DNA of 40,697 nucleotides from Actinomadura sp. HBU206391. Lineage in GTDB: Bacteria > Actinomycetota > Actinomycetes > Streptosporangiales > Streptosporangiaceae. The notes below the pieces were generated by a model, which was given only the letters and a program-made list of their open reading frames with translations, made no database searches and was not told where the DNA came from. A program made the translations under genes and the position numbers. Numbering within the stretch: the first letter of the stretch is position 1; every line of letters begins with the position of its first letter. Shown here one piece after another: positions 1 through 7,746 of this stretch. The stretch lies in assembly GCF_014323665.1 (NCBI RefSeq), contig NZ_JABVEB010000046.1:1-40697 (forward strand). The letters are read 5' to 3'.

Positions 1-25
1 ACGAGCACTCGTTCCTCGTGCTCGT
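1..25. other. Short perfect hairpin downstream of rplK
   Basis: The arms ACGAGCAC (1–8) and GTGCTCGT (18–25) are exact inverted complements around a 9-base loop. It lies about 50 bases past the rplK stop, where rplA normally follows on the minus strand. It could be a translational or attenuation element between rplK and rplA, or chance. There is no U-tract on either side, so a full terminator is unlikely. Confidence 0.3.
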
Positions 26-75
26 GCGCTCCTCAGTCCAGACAGCGCGGCGCCCCTCGCGGGTCTCTTGAGGTG

Positions 76-507
76 TTACTTGACCTCGATGCCCATGGAG
101 CGGGCGGTGCCGGCGACGATCTTCTCGGCGGCGGCGAGGTCATTGGCGTTGAGGTCGGGCATCTTGGTCTGGGCGATCTCGCGGACCTGGGCCGCGGTGA
201 CCGAACCGACCTTGGTCTTGTGCGGCTCGCCGCTGCCCTTCTCGACACCGGCGGCCTTGAGGATGAGCTGCGCGGCCGGCGGGGTCTTGGTGATGAAGGT
301 GAACGAGCGGTCCTCGTAGATGGTGATCTCTACGGGGATCACGTTGCCGCGCTGGGACTCCGTGGCAGCGTTGTACTGCTTGCAGAAGTCCATGATGTTC
401 ACGCCGTGCGGACCGAGAGCGGTACCGACGGGCGGTGCGGGGGTCGCCTGGCCGGCCTGAAGCTGGACCTTGACGACCGCGTTGATCTTCTTCTTCCGCG
501 GAGGCAT
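76..507 (-). CDS. rplK: 50S ribosomal protein L11
   Basis: L11 binds the GTPase-associated region of 23S rRNA and helps factor-dependent GTP hydrolysis and the stringent response. The 143-residue product has the usual bacterial length. It begins MPPRKKK and carries the proline-rich N-terminal signature ([19 protein letters not shown]), followed by the C-terminal RNA-binding domain ending [11 protein letters not shown]. The ATG at 507 is preceded by GAAGGGAAGG; a longer frame reaches 570, but those extra codons do not look like L11. It lies downstream of nusG and secE on the same strand, the order found throughout Actinobacteria. rplA would be expected next, beyond the left edge. Confidence 0.97.
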   Translation of the reverse strand: MPPRKKKINAVVKVQLQAGQATPAPPVGTALGPHGVNIMDFCKQYNAATESQRGNVIPVEITIYEDRSFTFITKTPPAAQLILKAAGVEKGSGEPHKTKVGSVTAAQVREIAQTKMPDLNANDLAAAEKIVAGTARSMGIEVK

Positions 508-605
508 GACGCCTTCCCTTCGTTCCTGTTCGTTTCGGTCCCGACTCCCGCATCCGCGGGCAACACCCATGGCCGGAACGTGAACCCGGATGTTGGGACC
601 CTTGA

Positions 606-687
606 CCCCGCCTGAGCGGGGACCGCCGTCGACCGGAGCTTGACGATCACGGTTCGCGGCGGGCTGGACCGCCCCGCCTGCGCGGGG
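606..687 (-). repeat. Twin GC hairpins in the nusG–rplK leader
   Basis: Two almost identical hairpins occur 66 bases apart: CCCCGC-CTGA-GCGGGG at 606–621 and CCCCGC-CTGC-GCGGGG at 672–687. Each has a perfect 6-bp stem and a tetraloop. They lie in the roughly 200-base gap between the nusG stop and the rplK start, so they would sit in the rplK leader. Ribosomal protein operons are often controlled in their leaders, but I do not recognise an L1 binding site here. Confidence 0.4.
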
Positions 688-705
688 ACGGTCACAAGAC
701 TATCG

Positions 706-1509
706 CTAGATCTTCGAGACCTGGGTGAAGGACAGCTCGACGGGGGTCTCGCGGCCGAAGATCGAGACGAGCACCTTGAGCTTCTGGGTGTCGGCGTTGA
801 TCTCGTTGACCGTGGCGGGCAGCGTCGCGAAGGGACCGTCCATGACCGTGACCGACTCGCCGACCTCGAAGTCGACGGTCGCGGCGACCTTGGCGGCCTC
901 CTTGGCCTTGGCCTGCTCCTCCGGCTCCGGAGCGAGCAGGTTGGCGACCTCTTGGATGCTCAGCGGCGACGGCTTGCTGGACAGCCCGACGAAGCCGGTG
1001 ACTCCAGGCGTGTTGCGCACGGCCGCCCAGGACTCGTCGGTGAGCTCCATGCGGACGAGGATGTAGCCCGGCAGGACCTTCTCGTTGACCTTCTGCCGCT
1101 TGCCGCCCTTGATCTCGGTGACCTCGTGCTGCGGCACCTCGACCTGGAAGATGTAGTCCTCCATGTTGAGCGACTGGGTGCGGGTCTCGATGTTGGTCTT
1201 CACCCGGTTCTCGTAGCCCGCGTAGGAGTGCACGACGTACCAGTCGCCCGGCTGGAGCCGGAGCTGGGTCTTGAACTCCATGAGCGGGTCGATCTCGATC
1301 TCGGGCTCCGCGTCGGCGGAGGGCTCCTCTTCAGCGGACGCGTCCGCTTCGGCGGAGGGCCGCTCCTCGCCGCCTCCCTCGTCCGGGCCCGCCCCCGCCT
1401 CGTCATCGGCGGCGAGCTCGGCGGACGTCTCCTCCGGCTCGAGCGCAGCCGCCTCCGCCGACTGGGCCTCGTCGAGGGCCTCGTCGTGGCGCTGTGGGGA
1501 CTCGGACAC
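706..1509 (-). CDS. nusG: Transcription termination/antitermination protein NusG
   Basis: NusG binds RNA polymerase and couples it to Rho or the ribosome. The 267-residue protein has an acidic, low-complexity N-terminal extension (about residues 1–75), as is usual in actinomycetes. The NGN domain begins at [15 protein letters not shown] and includes [10 protein letters not shown] and the [10 protein letters not shown] segment. The C-terminal KOW domain has [18 protein letters not shown] and ends [11 protein letters not shown] at 1509 is preceded by GAGAAAGAG. It is transcribed from secE toward rplK. The extension makes it longer than the E. coli protein (about 180 residues) without affecting the core. 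Confidence 0.96.
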   Translation of the reverse strand: MSESPQRHDEALDEAQSAEAAALEPEETSAELAADDEAGAGPDEGGGEERPSAEADASAEEEPSADAEPEIEIDPLMEFKTQLRLQPGDWYVVHSYAGYENRVKTNIETRTQSLNMEDYIFQVEVPQHEVTEIKGGKRQKVNEKVLPGYILVRMELTDESWAAVRNTPGVTGFVGLSSKPSPLSIQEVANLLAPEPEEQAKAKEAAKVAATVDFEVGESVTVMDGPFATLPATVNEINADTQKLKVLVSIFGRETPVELSFTQVSKI

Positions 1510-1563
1510 AGTGACTCTTTCTCTCGTTCGAAATTGGTGTTGTGCGGCCGGACCGGCCGGGGA

Positions 1564-1809
1564 TCAGCCGAAGATCGCGAAGATCCCCTTCTGCAACGCC
1601 CAGTCCAGGGCCGAGACGATCGCGACCATGATCAACACGAAGACCAAGGAGACCGCCGTGTAGGTGATGAGCTCCTTGCGGGTCGGCCAGATGACCTTCC
1701 GCAGCTCGGCGGCCACTTGGCGCACGAACAGGGGAGGCGTCGTCCGCTTACTGCGGGCGGGCTTGCCTTTGTCCTCGGTCGCGGACTCGCCGCGGATCTC
1801 AGTCGCCAT
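1564..1809 (-). CDS. secE: Preprotein translocase subunit SecE
   Basis: SecE clamps SecY in the Sec translocon at the cytoplasmic membrane. The 81-residue product has a charged N-terminal part, the conserved amphipathic stretch FVRQVAAELRKVIWPTRKEL, and a single membrane segment (about residues 53–72, TAVSLVFVLIMVAIVSAL). This one-span form is normal for Gram-positive bacteria. It lies immediately upstream of nusG, about 55 bases away, and about 90 bases after tRNA-Trp, so the three are probably transcribed together. Confidence 0.95.
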   Translation of the reverse strand: MATEIRGESATEDKGKPARSKRTTPPLFVRQVAAELRKVIWPTRKELITYTAVSLVFVLIMVAIVSALDWALQKGIFAIFG

Positions 1810-1900
1810 CTGTGCCGCCGTTCACTTCATTGGTCGTCAACCACTTCGTGGTCTTTACATGCCCACTGTAGGCGTGACCACGTGCACGCACCGCACTCCG

Positions 1901-1974
1901 CAGGGCAGGAGGGACTCGAACCCCCAACCACCGGTTTTGGAGACCGGGACTCTGGCCAATTGAGCTACTGCCCT
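1901..1974 (-). tRNA. trpT: tRNA-Trp (CCA anticodon)
   Basis: The minus strand folds as a complete cloverleaf. The acceptor AGGGCAG pairs with CTGCCCT, the D arm contains GCTC/GAGT, the anticodon loop is CTCCAAA (anticodon CCA), and the T arm contains GGTTCGAGTCC. The discriminator base is G and CCA is not encoded. trpT directly upstream of secE–nusG–rplK is the arrangement also seen in mycobacteria. Confidence 0.96.
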
Positions 1975-2168
1975 TCGACTCCCCGACCTTAGTAGCTCCT
2001 GGGCCGGGCCGTGGCGATACCCGCGTGTGACGCCGTCGCACGCCGAAACTCACCACTAGGTGGAGCAGTGTAGTTGGCGAACCACCCCGACGTCGAACCA
2101 GGCGATTTCCGCTGGCCCCGCCCCCAGGCTCGATATCCGGCTGAACCCGAGGTAGAAGGTCTGGGACG

Positions 2169-3377
2169 ATGGAGGGCATGAGTCGAATCTCCGAACGCAT
2201 CGCCGCCATATCAGAGTCCGCCACGCTGGCCGTGGACGCCAAGGCCAAGGCACTGAAGGCGGCCGGGCGACCGGTGATCGGGTTCGGCGCCGGCGAGCCC
2301 GACTTCCCCACCCCCGACTACATCGTCGAGGCGGCCGTGACGGCCTGCCGGGTCCCCAGGTTCCACAAGTACACGCCGGCGGGCGGGCTGCCCGAGTTGC
2401 GCGCGGCGATCGCCGAGAAGACCGAGCGCGACTCCGGCCTCGTGGTCGAGCCGTCCCAGGTGCTCGTCACCAACGGCGGCAAGCAGGCCGTGTACGAGGC
2501 GTTCGCCGCGCTGCTCGACCCGGGCGACGAGGTGCTGCTGCCCGCCCCCTACTGGACCACCTATCCAGAGTCGATCAAGCTGGCCGGAGGGGTGCCCGTC
2601 GAGGTGCTGACCGATGAGACCAGCGGCTATCTGGTCTCGGTCGAGCAGCTCGAGGCGGCCCGTACCGGCCGTACCAAGGTGCTGCTGCTGTGCTCGCCGT
2701 CCAACCCGACCGGCGGCGTCTACACCCGTGACCAGGTCGAGGCCATCGGCCGGTGGGCCGCCGAGCACGACCTGTGGGTCGTCACCGACGAGATCTACGA
2801 GCACCTGGTGTACGGGGACGCGAGCTTCCACTCCCTGCCGGTCGTGGTGCCGGAGATGGCCGACCGCACGGTCGTGCTGAACGGCGTGGCCAAGACCTAC
2901 GCGATGACCGGCTGGCGGGTGGGCTGGCTGATCGGCCCGGCGGACGTGGTCAAGGCGGCGCAGAACCTGCAGTCGCACGCCACCTCCAACGTCTGCAACG
3001 TCGCGCAGGCCGCGGCGCTCACGGCGGTCAGCGGCGACCTGTCGGCGGTAGAGGAGATGCGTTCGGCCTTCGACCGGCGCCGTCAGACCATCGTCCGGAT
3101 GCTCAATGACATCCCCGGCGTGCTGTGCCCGGAGCCGCAGGGCGCCTTCTACGTGTATCCCTCGGTCAAGGAGCTGCTCGGCAGGCAGATCCGGGGACGC
3201 CGGCCGCAGACCTCGGTGGAGCTGGCCGAACTCGTCCTCGAGGAGGCCGAGGTGGCCGTGGTGCCGGGCGAGGCGTTCGGGACGCCGGGCTACTTCCGGC
3301 TGTCGTACGCCCTCGGTGACGAGGATCTCGCCGAGGGCGTCAGCCGGATGGCCAAGCTGCTGTCCGAGGCGAGCTGA
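2169..3377 (+). CDS. aspC: Class I/II pyridoxal-phosphate aminotransferase (aspartate aminotransferase type)
   Basis: Transfers amino groups between aspartate-like donors and 2-oxo acids using pyridoxal phosphate in the cytoplasm. The 402-residue product has the fold type I landmarks in order: [39 protein letters not shown], the Asn in SNPTGGVYT, the Asp/Tyr in [11 protein letters not shown], the Schiff-base lysine in [16 protein letters not shown], and the C-terminal Arg in FRLSYAL. An alternative start at 2178 (MSRISERI) has GGAGGG just upstream and may be the true one. It is transcribed away from tRNA-Trp. This location next to secE–nusG is common in actinomycetes. Exact amino-donor preference cannot be read from sequence. 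Confidence 0.93.
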   Translation: MEGMSRISERIAAISESATLAVDAKAKALKAAGRPVIGFGAGEPDFPTPDYIVEAAVTACRVPRFHKYTPAGGLPELRAAIAEKTERDSGLVVEPSQVLVTNGGKQAVYEAFAALLDPGDEVLLPAPYWTTYPESIKLAGGVPVEVLTDETSGYLVSVEQLEAARTGRTKVLLLCSPSNPTGGVYTRDQVEAIGRWAAEHDLWVVTDEIYEHLVYGDASFHSLPVVVPEMADRTVVLNGVAKTYAMTGWRVGWLIGPADVVKAAQNLQSHATSNVCNVAQAAALTAVSGDLSAVEEMRSAFDRRRQTIVRMLNDIPGVLCPEPQGAFYVYPSVKELLGRQIRGRRPQTSVELAELVLEEAEVAVVPGEAFGTPGYFRLSYALGDEDLAEGVSRMAKLLSEAS

Positions 3378-3402
3378 CCGCGCGCCGAGACGCATGCGCG
3401 GC

Positions 3403-3442
3403 GAGGCCGCCCGTTCACGTGCACCCGTGGGCGGGCGGCCTC
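3403..3442 (+). terminator. Terminator after the aminotransferase gene
   Basis: GAGGCCGCCCG (3403–3413) pairs perfectly with CGGGCGGCCTC (3432–3442) across an 18-base loop, followed on the plus strand by GTTCCCCCTGCTTCCC. It lies 25 bases after the aminotransferase stop and just before the convergent gene ending at 3459, so it may serve both strands. Confidence 0.75.
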
Positions 3443-3458
3443 GTTCCCCCTGCTTCCC

Positions 3459-4217
3459 TCAGGAAGGCGCGTGGACGCCCTCGGCGATCCGCATGAGCTG
3501 GGTGCGCAGTGAGGGGCTGACGCTCACGGTCACCCCCGAGCCGGGATGGTCGATCCACATGACCAGGCTGCCCGCGCCTCCGGCGAGCGTCCGCTCCAGG
3601 GTGATCGCCCGCTGACCCCGCACCGAGGTGTATTTCGGCACCGCTGAGAGGGCGAAGACGTCCTCGGGCTTGGTGAGCCCCGAGCCGCTGTGGAGCCGCA
3701 CTTCGAGCGTGCCCGCCGGTCCGGTCCACCGGCAGATGATCGTCCGCCGGGTCTCCGAGCGTTCGTCGGCGCACGGACCGACCGCCCGCAGCCCTGACGG
3801 CAGATAGGCCAGCCAGTCGACGACCGGGGGGATCACTCCGCCGGACGGCCCTCCGCGGCGGTGCGGCGGCGTTGCCGACGGCTTCACCGTCGCCCCTGCC
3901 CGTGGCTCGCCCGAGGAGGTCCGCGGGTCGGGCGTGCCCGGGCCGAGCGGCTGCTGCGAGCCCGGCGGCGGCGCGGCCGGCCCCTTACTGGCGGTGGTAG
4001 GTGCCCCCACGGGGGCGGCGGCCCCGATGTCGAAGAAATCGGCGGCGGGCAGCGCCGCGATCGCCACAACGGCCGCCGCGGCCACGCCGACCGTCGTGCG
4101 GATTCGCGTGACCCGGCGCCGGTGCCGACGGCGTACGTCGGTGACGAGCGACGACGGAGCCGACGCCTCGGCCACGTGCTCAGCCATGGCCTGCCTAAGT
4201 TCCTTCTCGAGATCCAT
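3459..4217 (-). CDS. Membrane-anchored protein paired with a SigE-family sigma factor (possible anti-sigma or sensor)
   Basis: The 252-residue product has a basic cytoplasmic head (residues 1–40, with the run RRRHRRRVTR), one membrane segment (about 41–60), a Pro/Gly/Ser-rich linker (about 65–130) and a C-terminal extracytoplasmic domain with two cysteines. It starts 3 bases after the stop of the upstream sigma-factor gene, so translation is probably coupled. Proteins in this position usually anchor or modulate the sigma factor. No zinc-finger anti-sigma motif (HxxxCxxC) is visible, so an anti-sigma function is inferred only from position and topology. Codon use resembles the neighbours. Confidence 0.7.
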   Translation of the reverse strand: MDLEKELRQAMAEHVAEASAPSSLVTDVRRRHRRRVTRIRTTVGVAAAAVVAIAALPAADFFDIGAAAPVGAPTTASKGPAAPPPGSQQPLGPGTPDPRTSSGEPRAGATVKPSATPPHRRGGPSGGVIPPVVDWLAYLPSGLRAVGPCADERSETRRTIICRWTGPAGTLEVRLHSGSGLTKPEDVFALSAVPKYTSVRGQRAITLERTLAGGAGSLVMWIDHPGSGVTVSVSPSLRTQLMRIAEGVHAPS

Positions 4218-4220
4218 CGC

Positions 4221-4793
4221 TCACCTCCCCAGCAGCGCCAGGTTCGCGCCAAGCCGTTCCCGGAGTCTGGCGAGACCCCGGGACGCCTGGCTCTTGACGG
4301 TGCCGACCGAGCAGCCGAGCACCTCCGCCGTCTCCATCTCTGACATGTCCTCCCAGTAGCGCAGGACGAGCACCGCCCGCTGACGTGGCCCGAGTCGGCG
4401 CAGCTCCTCCATGAGCGTGCCGCGCAGTTCGAGAGAATGCGTCTCCGACGGGGCCGGCACCTCGGGCGTCTTGGCGACGTGGATCTCCCGCAGCACCTTC
4501 CACCGGCGCGCCCGGCTGATGATCTGGTTGACCAGGATCCGCCGAACGTACGGCTCGGGGTCGCTGTCCGGGTCTAGCCGTCCCCAGTGCCGATAGGCCT
4601 TCTCCAGCGCGGTCTGCAAGATGTCCTCCGCGTCCTGCCGTGTACCGCACATCAACAGCGCGGTTCGCATCAAGGCGTTGCCCCGCGCCGCCACGAACTC
4701 GACAAAGGACCCATCATCTCGCCGCCTCACACCTGACCGCCCGCCTCGATGCCGTCCGCCGCTGGGGACCGTTCGGTCCGCGGGCGGCTCCAC
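4221..4793 (-). CDS. SigE-family (ECF-type) RNA polymerase sigma factor
   Basis: Directs RNA polymerase to a small stress-type regulon. Region 2 runs from FVEFVAARGNALMRTALLMCG through GTRQDAEDILQTALEKAY and PEPYVRRILVNQII. Region 4 contains LGPRQRAVLVLRYWEDMSE and the helix-turn-helix ETAEVLGCSVGTVKSQASRG. This pattern matches the actinobacterial SigE family (as in TIGR02983). The called ATG gives 190 residues, but the first 27 are Arg/Gly-rich and unlike the family; a GTG near 4730 (VRRRDDGSFVEF) is a good alternative. The next gene starts 3 bases after the stop and is probably its membrane partner. Confidence 0.9.
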   Translation of the reverse strand: MEPPADRTVPSGGRHRGGRSGVRRRDDGSFVEFVAARGNALMRTALLMCGTRQDAEDILQTALEKAYRHWGRLDPDSDPEPYVRRILVNQIISRARRWKVLREIHVAKTPEVPAPSETHSLELRGTLMEELRRLGPRQRAVLVLRYWEDMSEMETAEVLGCSVGTVKSQASRGLARLRERLGANLALLGR

Positions 4794-4819
4794 CGCGCGG
4801 AGCCGCCCGCGGAGTCAAC

Positions 4820-5773
4820 TCACTTCACTTCGTGAAGCCGCATGGCGATCTGCTGCAGGCGGGGCTGCAGGGCGAGGCCGCCACTCACGTAGTCGACGAC
4901 TCCAGGTGCGGGAGCCCACATGATGCCGGTGCCCGGCGCGCCCGCGAGCGGGGACCGCCAGTAGATGTCGCGGCCCAGCGTCACGGCCTCGGCGTTCGGG
5001 AGCCGCAGCGTCTGGCGCAGCTGCTCCACGTTCACCTCACCCTTGATCCGCTCGACCTCCATCCACTGGCCCAGCGGACCCGACCACCGCTGGGTCATCA
5101 CACAGATCTTCCGCCCCTTGACCGTGATCGTGCGGGTCTTCTTCGAAACGAACTTCAGTCCGGTCTTCGCGGTGATCTGCTGCTCGACGGAACCGCCCAC
5201 CTTGACCACGGGGGTCACGCTGTCACAGGAGAACTTCGGCAGCCGCGGGATGTCGGTCGGCAGCACGGCCGGAACACCTGCCGGGAGGTCCTTGATGTCG
5301 CCCGGCTTGTGGGGCAGGGACGGCAGGCAGGCCGGAACGCCGGCGTGCAGCCGCGCCACGGCCTTGTTCACGGCCTCCTTGACGGCCTTGGGGTCGGCGG
5401 GCTTGGCGTGGCCGGACTTGACCGCCTCGGCGCCGTTGACGGGCAGGGCCGCGTGCTCGTCCACGGGGAGCTTGGACTTCAGCCACTCCACCTCGAGCTT
5501 GGCCTTCAGCTTCTCGAGCTCGGCGCCCTTCAGCTTCCTGAGGTCGACCTTCGACGTGTCGGGCAGGTGCCCCTCGGGCAGTTGCACGCACTTCGTCGGG
5601 TCCACGGGAAGCGTCGCCGGGACGGACACCTTCGGCGACGGCGCGGCCACGTTGGCGGCGACGGGGTTCGAAGGGGCCTTCTCGTCGTTCGCGGTGAGCG
5701 CGATCGCCGCGCCGCCGGCCGCCACAGTGCCCGCCGTGGCGGTCGCTGCCAAGACGATCGTGAGCATCTTCAT
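4820..5773 (-). CDS. Secreted or membrane-tethered protein of unknown function
   Basis: I do not recognise the family. From the ATG at 5773 (preceded by AGAAAGG) the 317-residue product begins with a short basic start and a hydrophobic stretch (about residues 4–27, ending AAIAL), a typical Sec signal or N-terminal anchor. A Lys/Leu/Pro-rich middle (about 70–130, repeated short K-L-K units) is followed by a compact C-terminal domain containing FSCDSV, RKICVMTQRWSGP and GTGIMWAPAPG. It ends 26 bases upstream of the sigma-factor gene and may be transcribed with it, which would make it a cell-envelope target or part of that stress unit. It runs divergently from adenosine deaminase. Confidence 0.75.
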   Translation of the reverse strand: MKMLTIVLAATATAGTVAAGGAAIALTANDEKAPSNPVAANVAAPSPKVSVPATLPVDPTKCVQLPEGHLPDTSKVDLRKLKGAELEKLKAKLEVEWLKSKLPVDEHAALPVNGAEAVKSGHAKPADPKAVKEAVNKAVARLHAGVPACLPSLPHKPGDIKDLPAGVPAVLPTDIPRLPKFSCDSVTPVVKVGGSVEQQITAKTGLKFVSKKTRTITVKGRKICVMTQRWSGPLGQWMEVERIKGEVNVEQLRQTLRLPNAEAVTLGRDIYWRSPLAGAPGTGIMWAPAPGVVDYVSGGLALQPRLQQIAMRLHEVK

Positions 5774-5915
5774 CGGGGTTTGCCTTTCTTCGCGGTAGCC
5801 CTTCTGCGCCCGACAAATACGCACGAGTCGCACAGAGGGTTGCACGCAACTTCAGAAAAGTTTGGATCCGCGCGCCCGTGCGGCCCCATCAGCGGCGATG
5901 CGGCAGGATTAGGTC

Positions 5916-6971
5916 ATGAAAGCCCCTCCCGTCCCAGCGCGGCCGAGATCGCTCATCGCGCTGCCCAAGGCCCACCTGCACCTGCACTTCACCGGGTCCA
6001 TGCGGCACTCGACGCTGGTCGAGCTCGCCGCCGAACGCGGGGTGCACCTGCCGGAGGCGCTCGTGGGGGGCTGGCCCCCGGAGCTGCACGCCACGGACGA
6101 GCGTGGCTGGTTCCGGTTCCAGCGGCTGTACGACATCGCCCGTTCGGTGCTGCGCGAGCCCGCCGACGTACGCCGCCTGCTGCGCGAGACCGCGGAGGAC
6201 GAGGCGGCCGAGGGCTCTCAATGGCTGGAGATCCAGGTCGATCCGAGCGGCTACGCGTCGCGGTTCGGCGGCCTCACCCCCACCGTCGAGCTCGTGCTCG
6301 ACGCCGCCAGGGAGGCCGAGGCGGCCACCGGCGTCGGCATCGGTGTGATCATCGCGGCGAACCGCACGAGGCATCCGCTCGACGCCAAGACCCTGGCCCG
6401 GCTCGCCGTAGGTCACGCGGGCCGGGGGGTGGTCGGGTTCGGCCTGTCCAACGACGAGCGGCGCGGGCGGGCGTACGACTTCGAGGGCGCGTTCCGGATC
6501 GCGAGCCGCGGCGGGCTGCTGTCGACCCCGCACGGCGGTGAGCTGCTCGGGCCGGGCAGCGTGCGCGAGTGCGTCGACACACTGGGCGCCGACCGCATCG
6601 GGCACGGGGTGCGCGCCGTCGAGGACCCCCGCCTGCTCGAGAAGATCGTCGCCCGGGGCGTGACGCTCGAGGTGTGCCCGTCCTCGAACGTGGGGCTCGG
6701 GGTGGTGCAGACCGCGGCCGACGTGCCGGTGCGGGAGCTGTTCGAGGCGGGTGCGCCGATCGCGCTGGGCGCCGACGACCCCCTGCTGTTCGGTTCCCGG
6801 CTGGCCCGGCAGTACGAACTGGCCAGGGAGGTCTACGAATTCTCCGACGCCGAGATCGCGGAACTGGCCCGATACTCGATCCGCGGCTCGGCCGCACCCG
6901 TCGATGTCCGGAAGGAACTGCTGGATCAGATCGACGCCTGGCTCGCGCCCGGCGGACCGGCCGGCCGGTGA
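5916..6971 (+). CDS. add: Adenosine deaminase
   Basis: Hydrolyses adenosine or deoxyadenosine to inosine and ammonia, using a catalytic zinc ion, in purine salvage. The 351-residue product carries the metal-binding HLHLHFTGSM near the N-terminus, the STPHGGE motif (usual family form H-A/G-GE), RIGHGVRAVEDP with the catalytic His, EVCPSSNVGLG, and a late metal aspartate in LGADDPLLFGS. Length is typical of the family. The HGGE and ADDP variants are seen among actinobacterial members, and specificity among adenosine-like substrates is not certain. It converges on the exporter gene at 6975 with only 3 bases between them. Confidence 0.9.
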   Translation: MKAPPVPARPRSLIALPKAHLHLHFTGSMRHSTLVELAAERGVHLPEALVGGWPPELHATDERGWFRFQRLYDIARSVLREPADVRRLLRETAEDEAAEGSQWLEIQVDPSGYASRFGGLTPTVELVLDAAREAEAATGVGIGVIIAANRTRHPLDAKTLARLAVGHAGRGVVGFGLSNDERRGRAYDFEGAFRIASRGGLLSTPHGGELLGPGSVRECVDTLGADRIGHGVRAVEDPRLLEKIVARGVTLEVCPSSNVGLGVVQTAADVPVRELFEAGAPIALGADDPLLFGSRLARQYELAREVYEFSDAEIAELARYSIRGSAAPVDVRKELLDQIDAWLAPGGPAGR

Positions 6972-6974
6972 GGG

Positions 6975-7559
6975 TCACACCGCCCTGATCCCCTCGACGA
7001 GCAGCAGCACGCCGAAGAGCGCGAAGGACGCGGTCGCCCCGATCCGGATCACCCGTTCCGGCAGCCGCCTGCCGAGCACCCGGCCCACGACGATGGCGAG
7101 CGCGTCGGCCACGACCATGCCGATCGTCGACCCCGCCCAGACGCCGATCAGCCCTGCCACCCCGCCGTTCTCAGCCGCGAGCGTGACCGTGGCGAGCATC
7201 GTCTTGTCGCCGAGTTCGGCGAGGAAGAACGCCACGCCGACGGCGAGGATCGCCGCTCCTCCGGCCCGGTCGACCTTGCTCCGCTCGCCCTCGCTCAGCT
7301 CGTCGCCGCGCAACGTCCAGGCCGCGAAACCGAAGAACGCCAGGCCGGCGAGGATGGAGATCGGGCCGGTGGGCAGCGCCGCACCGAGAGCCGCGCCGAG
7401 GACCACGCTCGCGAGGTGGACGACCGCGGTGGCGATGGTGATGCCGATGAGCACCGACCACGTACGGAACCGCGTGGCGAAGGTCATCGCCATGAGCTGG
7501 CTCTTGTCGCCGAGCTCGGCTACGAAGATCACGACAAGGCTGAGAAAGAAAGCCGACAC
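6975..7559 (-). CDS. GDT1/TMEM165 family (UPF0016) cation exporter, likely manganese
   Basis: The 194-residue membrane protein consists of two homologous halves, each opening with the family signature ELGDK (Glu15-Lys19 in ELGDKSQLMAMTF and about residue 115 in ELGDKTMLATVTL). About six membrane segments surround a charged central loop (residues 84–98). GDT1-family proteins move Mn2+ or Ca2+ across membranes, and bacterial members export excess manganese. The start is GTG at 7559, with GGAAGGG upstream. A manganese riboswitch directly precedes it, which strongly supports the manganese assignment. It faces adenosine deaminase tail to tail. Confidence 0.92.
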   Translation of the reverse strand: MSAFFLSLVVIFVAELGDKSQLMAMTFATRFRTWSVLIGITIATAVVHLASVVLGAALGAALPTGPISILAGLAFFGFAAWTLRGDELSEGERSKVDRAGGAAILAVGVAFFLAELGDKTMLATVTLAAENGGVAGLIGVWAGSTIGMVVADALAIVVGRVLGRRLPERVIRIGATASFALFGVLLLVEGIRAV

Positions 7560-7584
7560 TGTGTCCCTTCCGCTCCGTCACCGG

Positions 7585-7730
7585 GCGGAGGGGCTGGGAA
7601 TGCGACCTCGGCCCGGCATGACCACCGGGCCGAAGGTCTCGTCCGCCCGCAGAGCGGGCCCGCGCGACCGGGCGGAACACGAGAACCGCCAGTATGTCGA
7701 CCGCGCGATTGGGACTACTCCCCTTCGACG
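7585..7730 (-). promoter_or_regulatory. yybP-ykoY manganese riboswitch
   Basis: Read on the minus strand, the segment opens with GAAGGGGAGTAGTCCC (7726–7711), the hallmark of this class. It continues with GGTCGACATACTGG, then GACGAGACCTTCGG and a long stem closed by CATGCCGGGCCGAGGTC, ending in CCCCTCC, which can pair back to the 5' GGGGAG region. This class binds Mn2+ and switches on manganese exporters. It lies between the murB stop and the GDT1-family gene. Just downstream, CTCCG/CGGAG can form a small hairpin directly before the ribosome binding site, so control may be translational. Confidence 0.9.
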
Positions 7731-7746
7731 TGCGCAAACCTACCAG

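Noticed and set aside
640..1992. Long plus-strand open frame (450 codons) over nusG and secE
   Set aside because: It runs antisense to well-recognised genes, is full of Arg/Gly/Leu-rich low-complexity sequence, and has no ribosome binding site. It is a shadow of GC-rich codons.
4640..6541. Plus-strand open frame of 633 codons
   Set aside because: It covers the sigma factor and secreted protein in antisense and part of adenosine deaminase in the wrong frame. Composition is His/Arg-rich with no domain.
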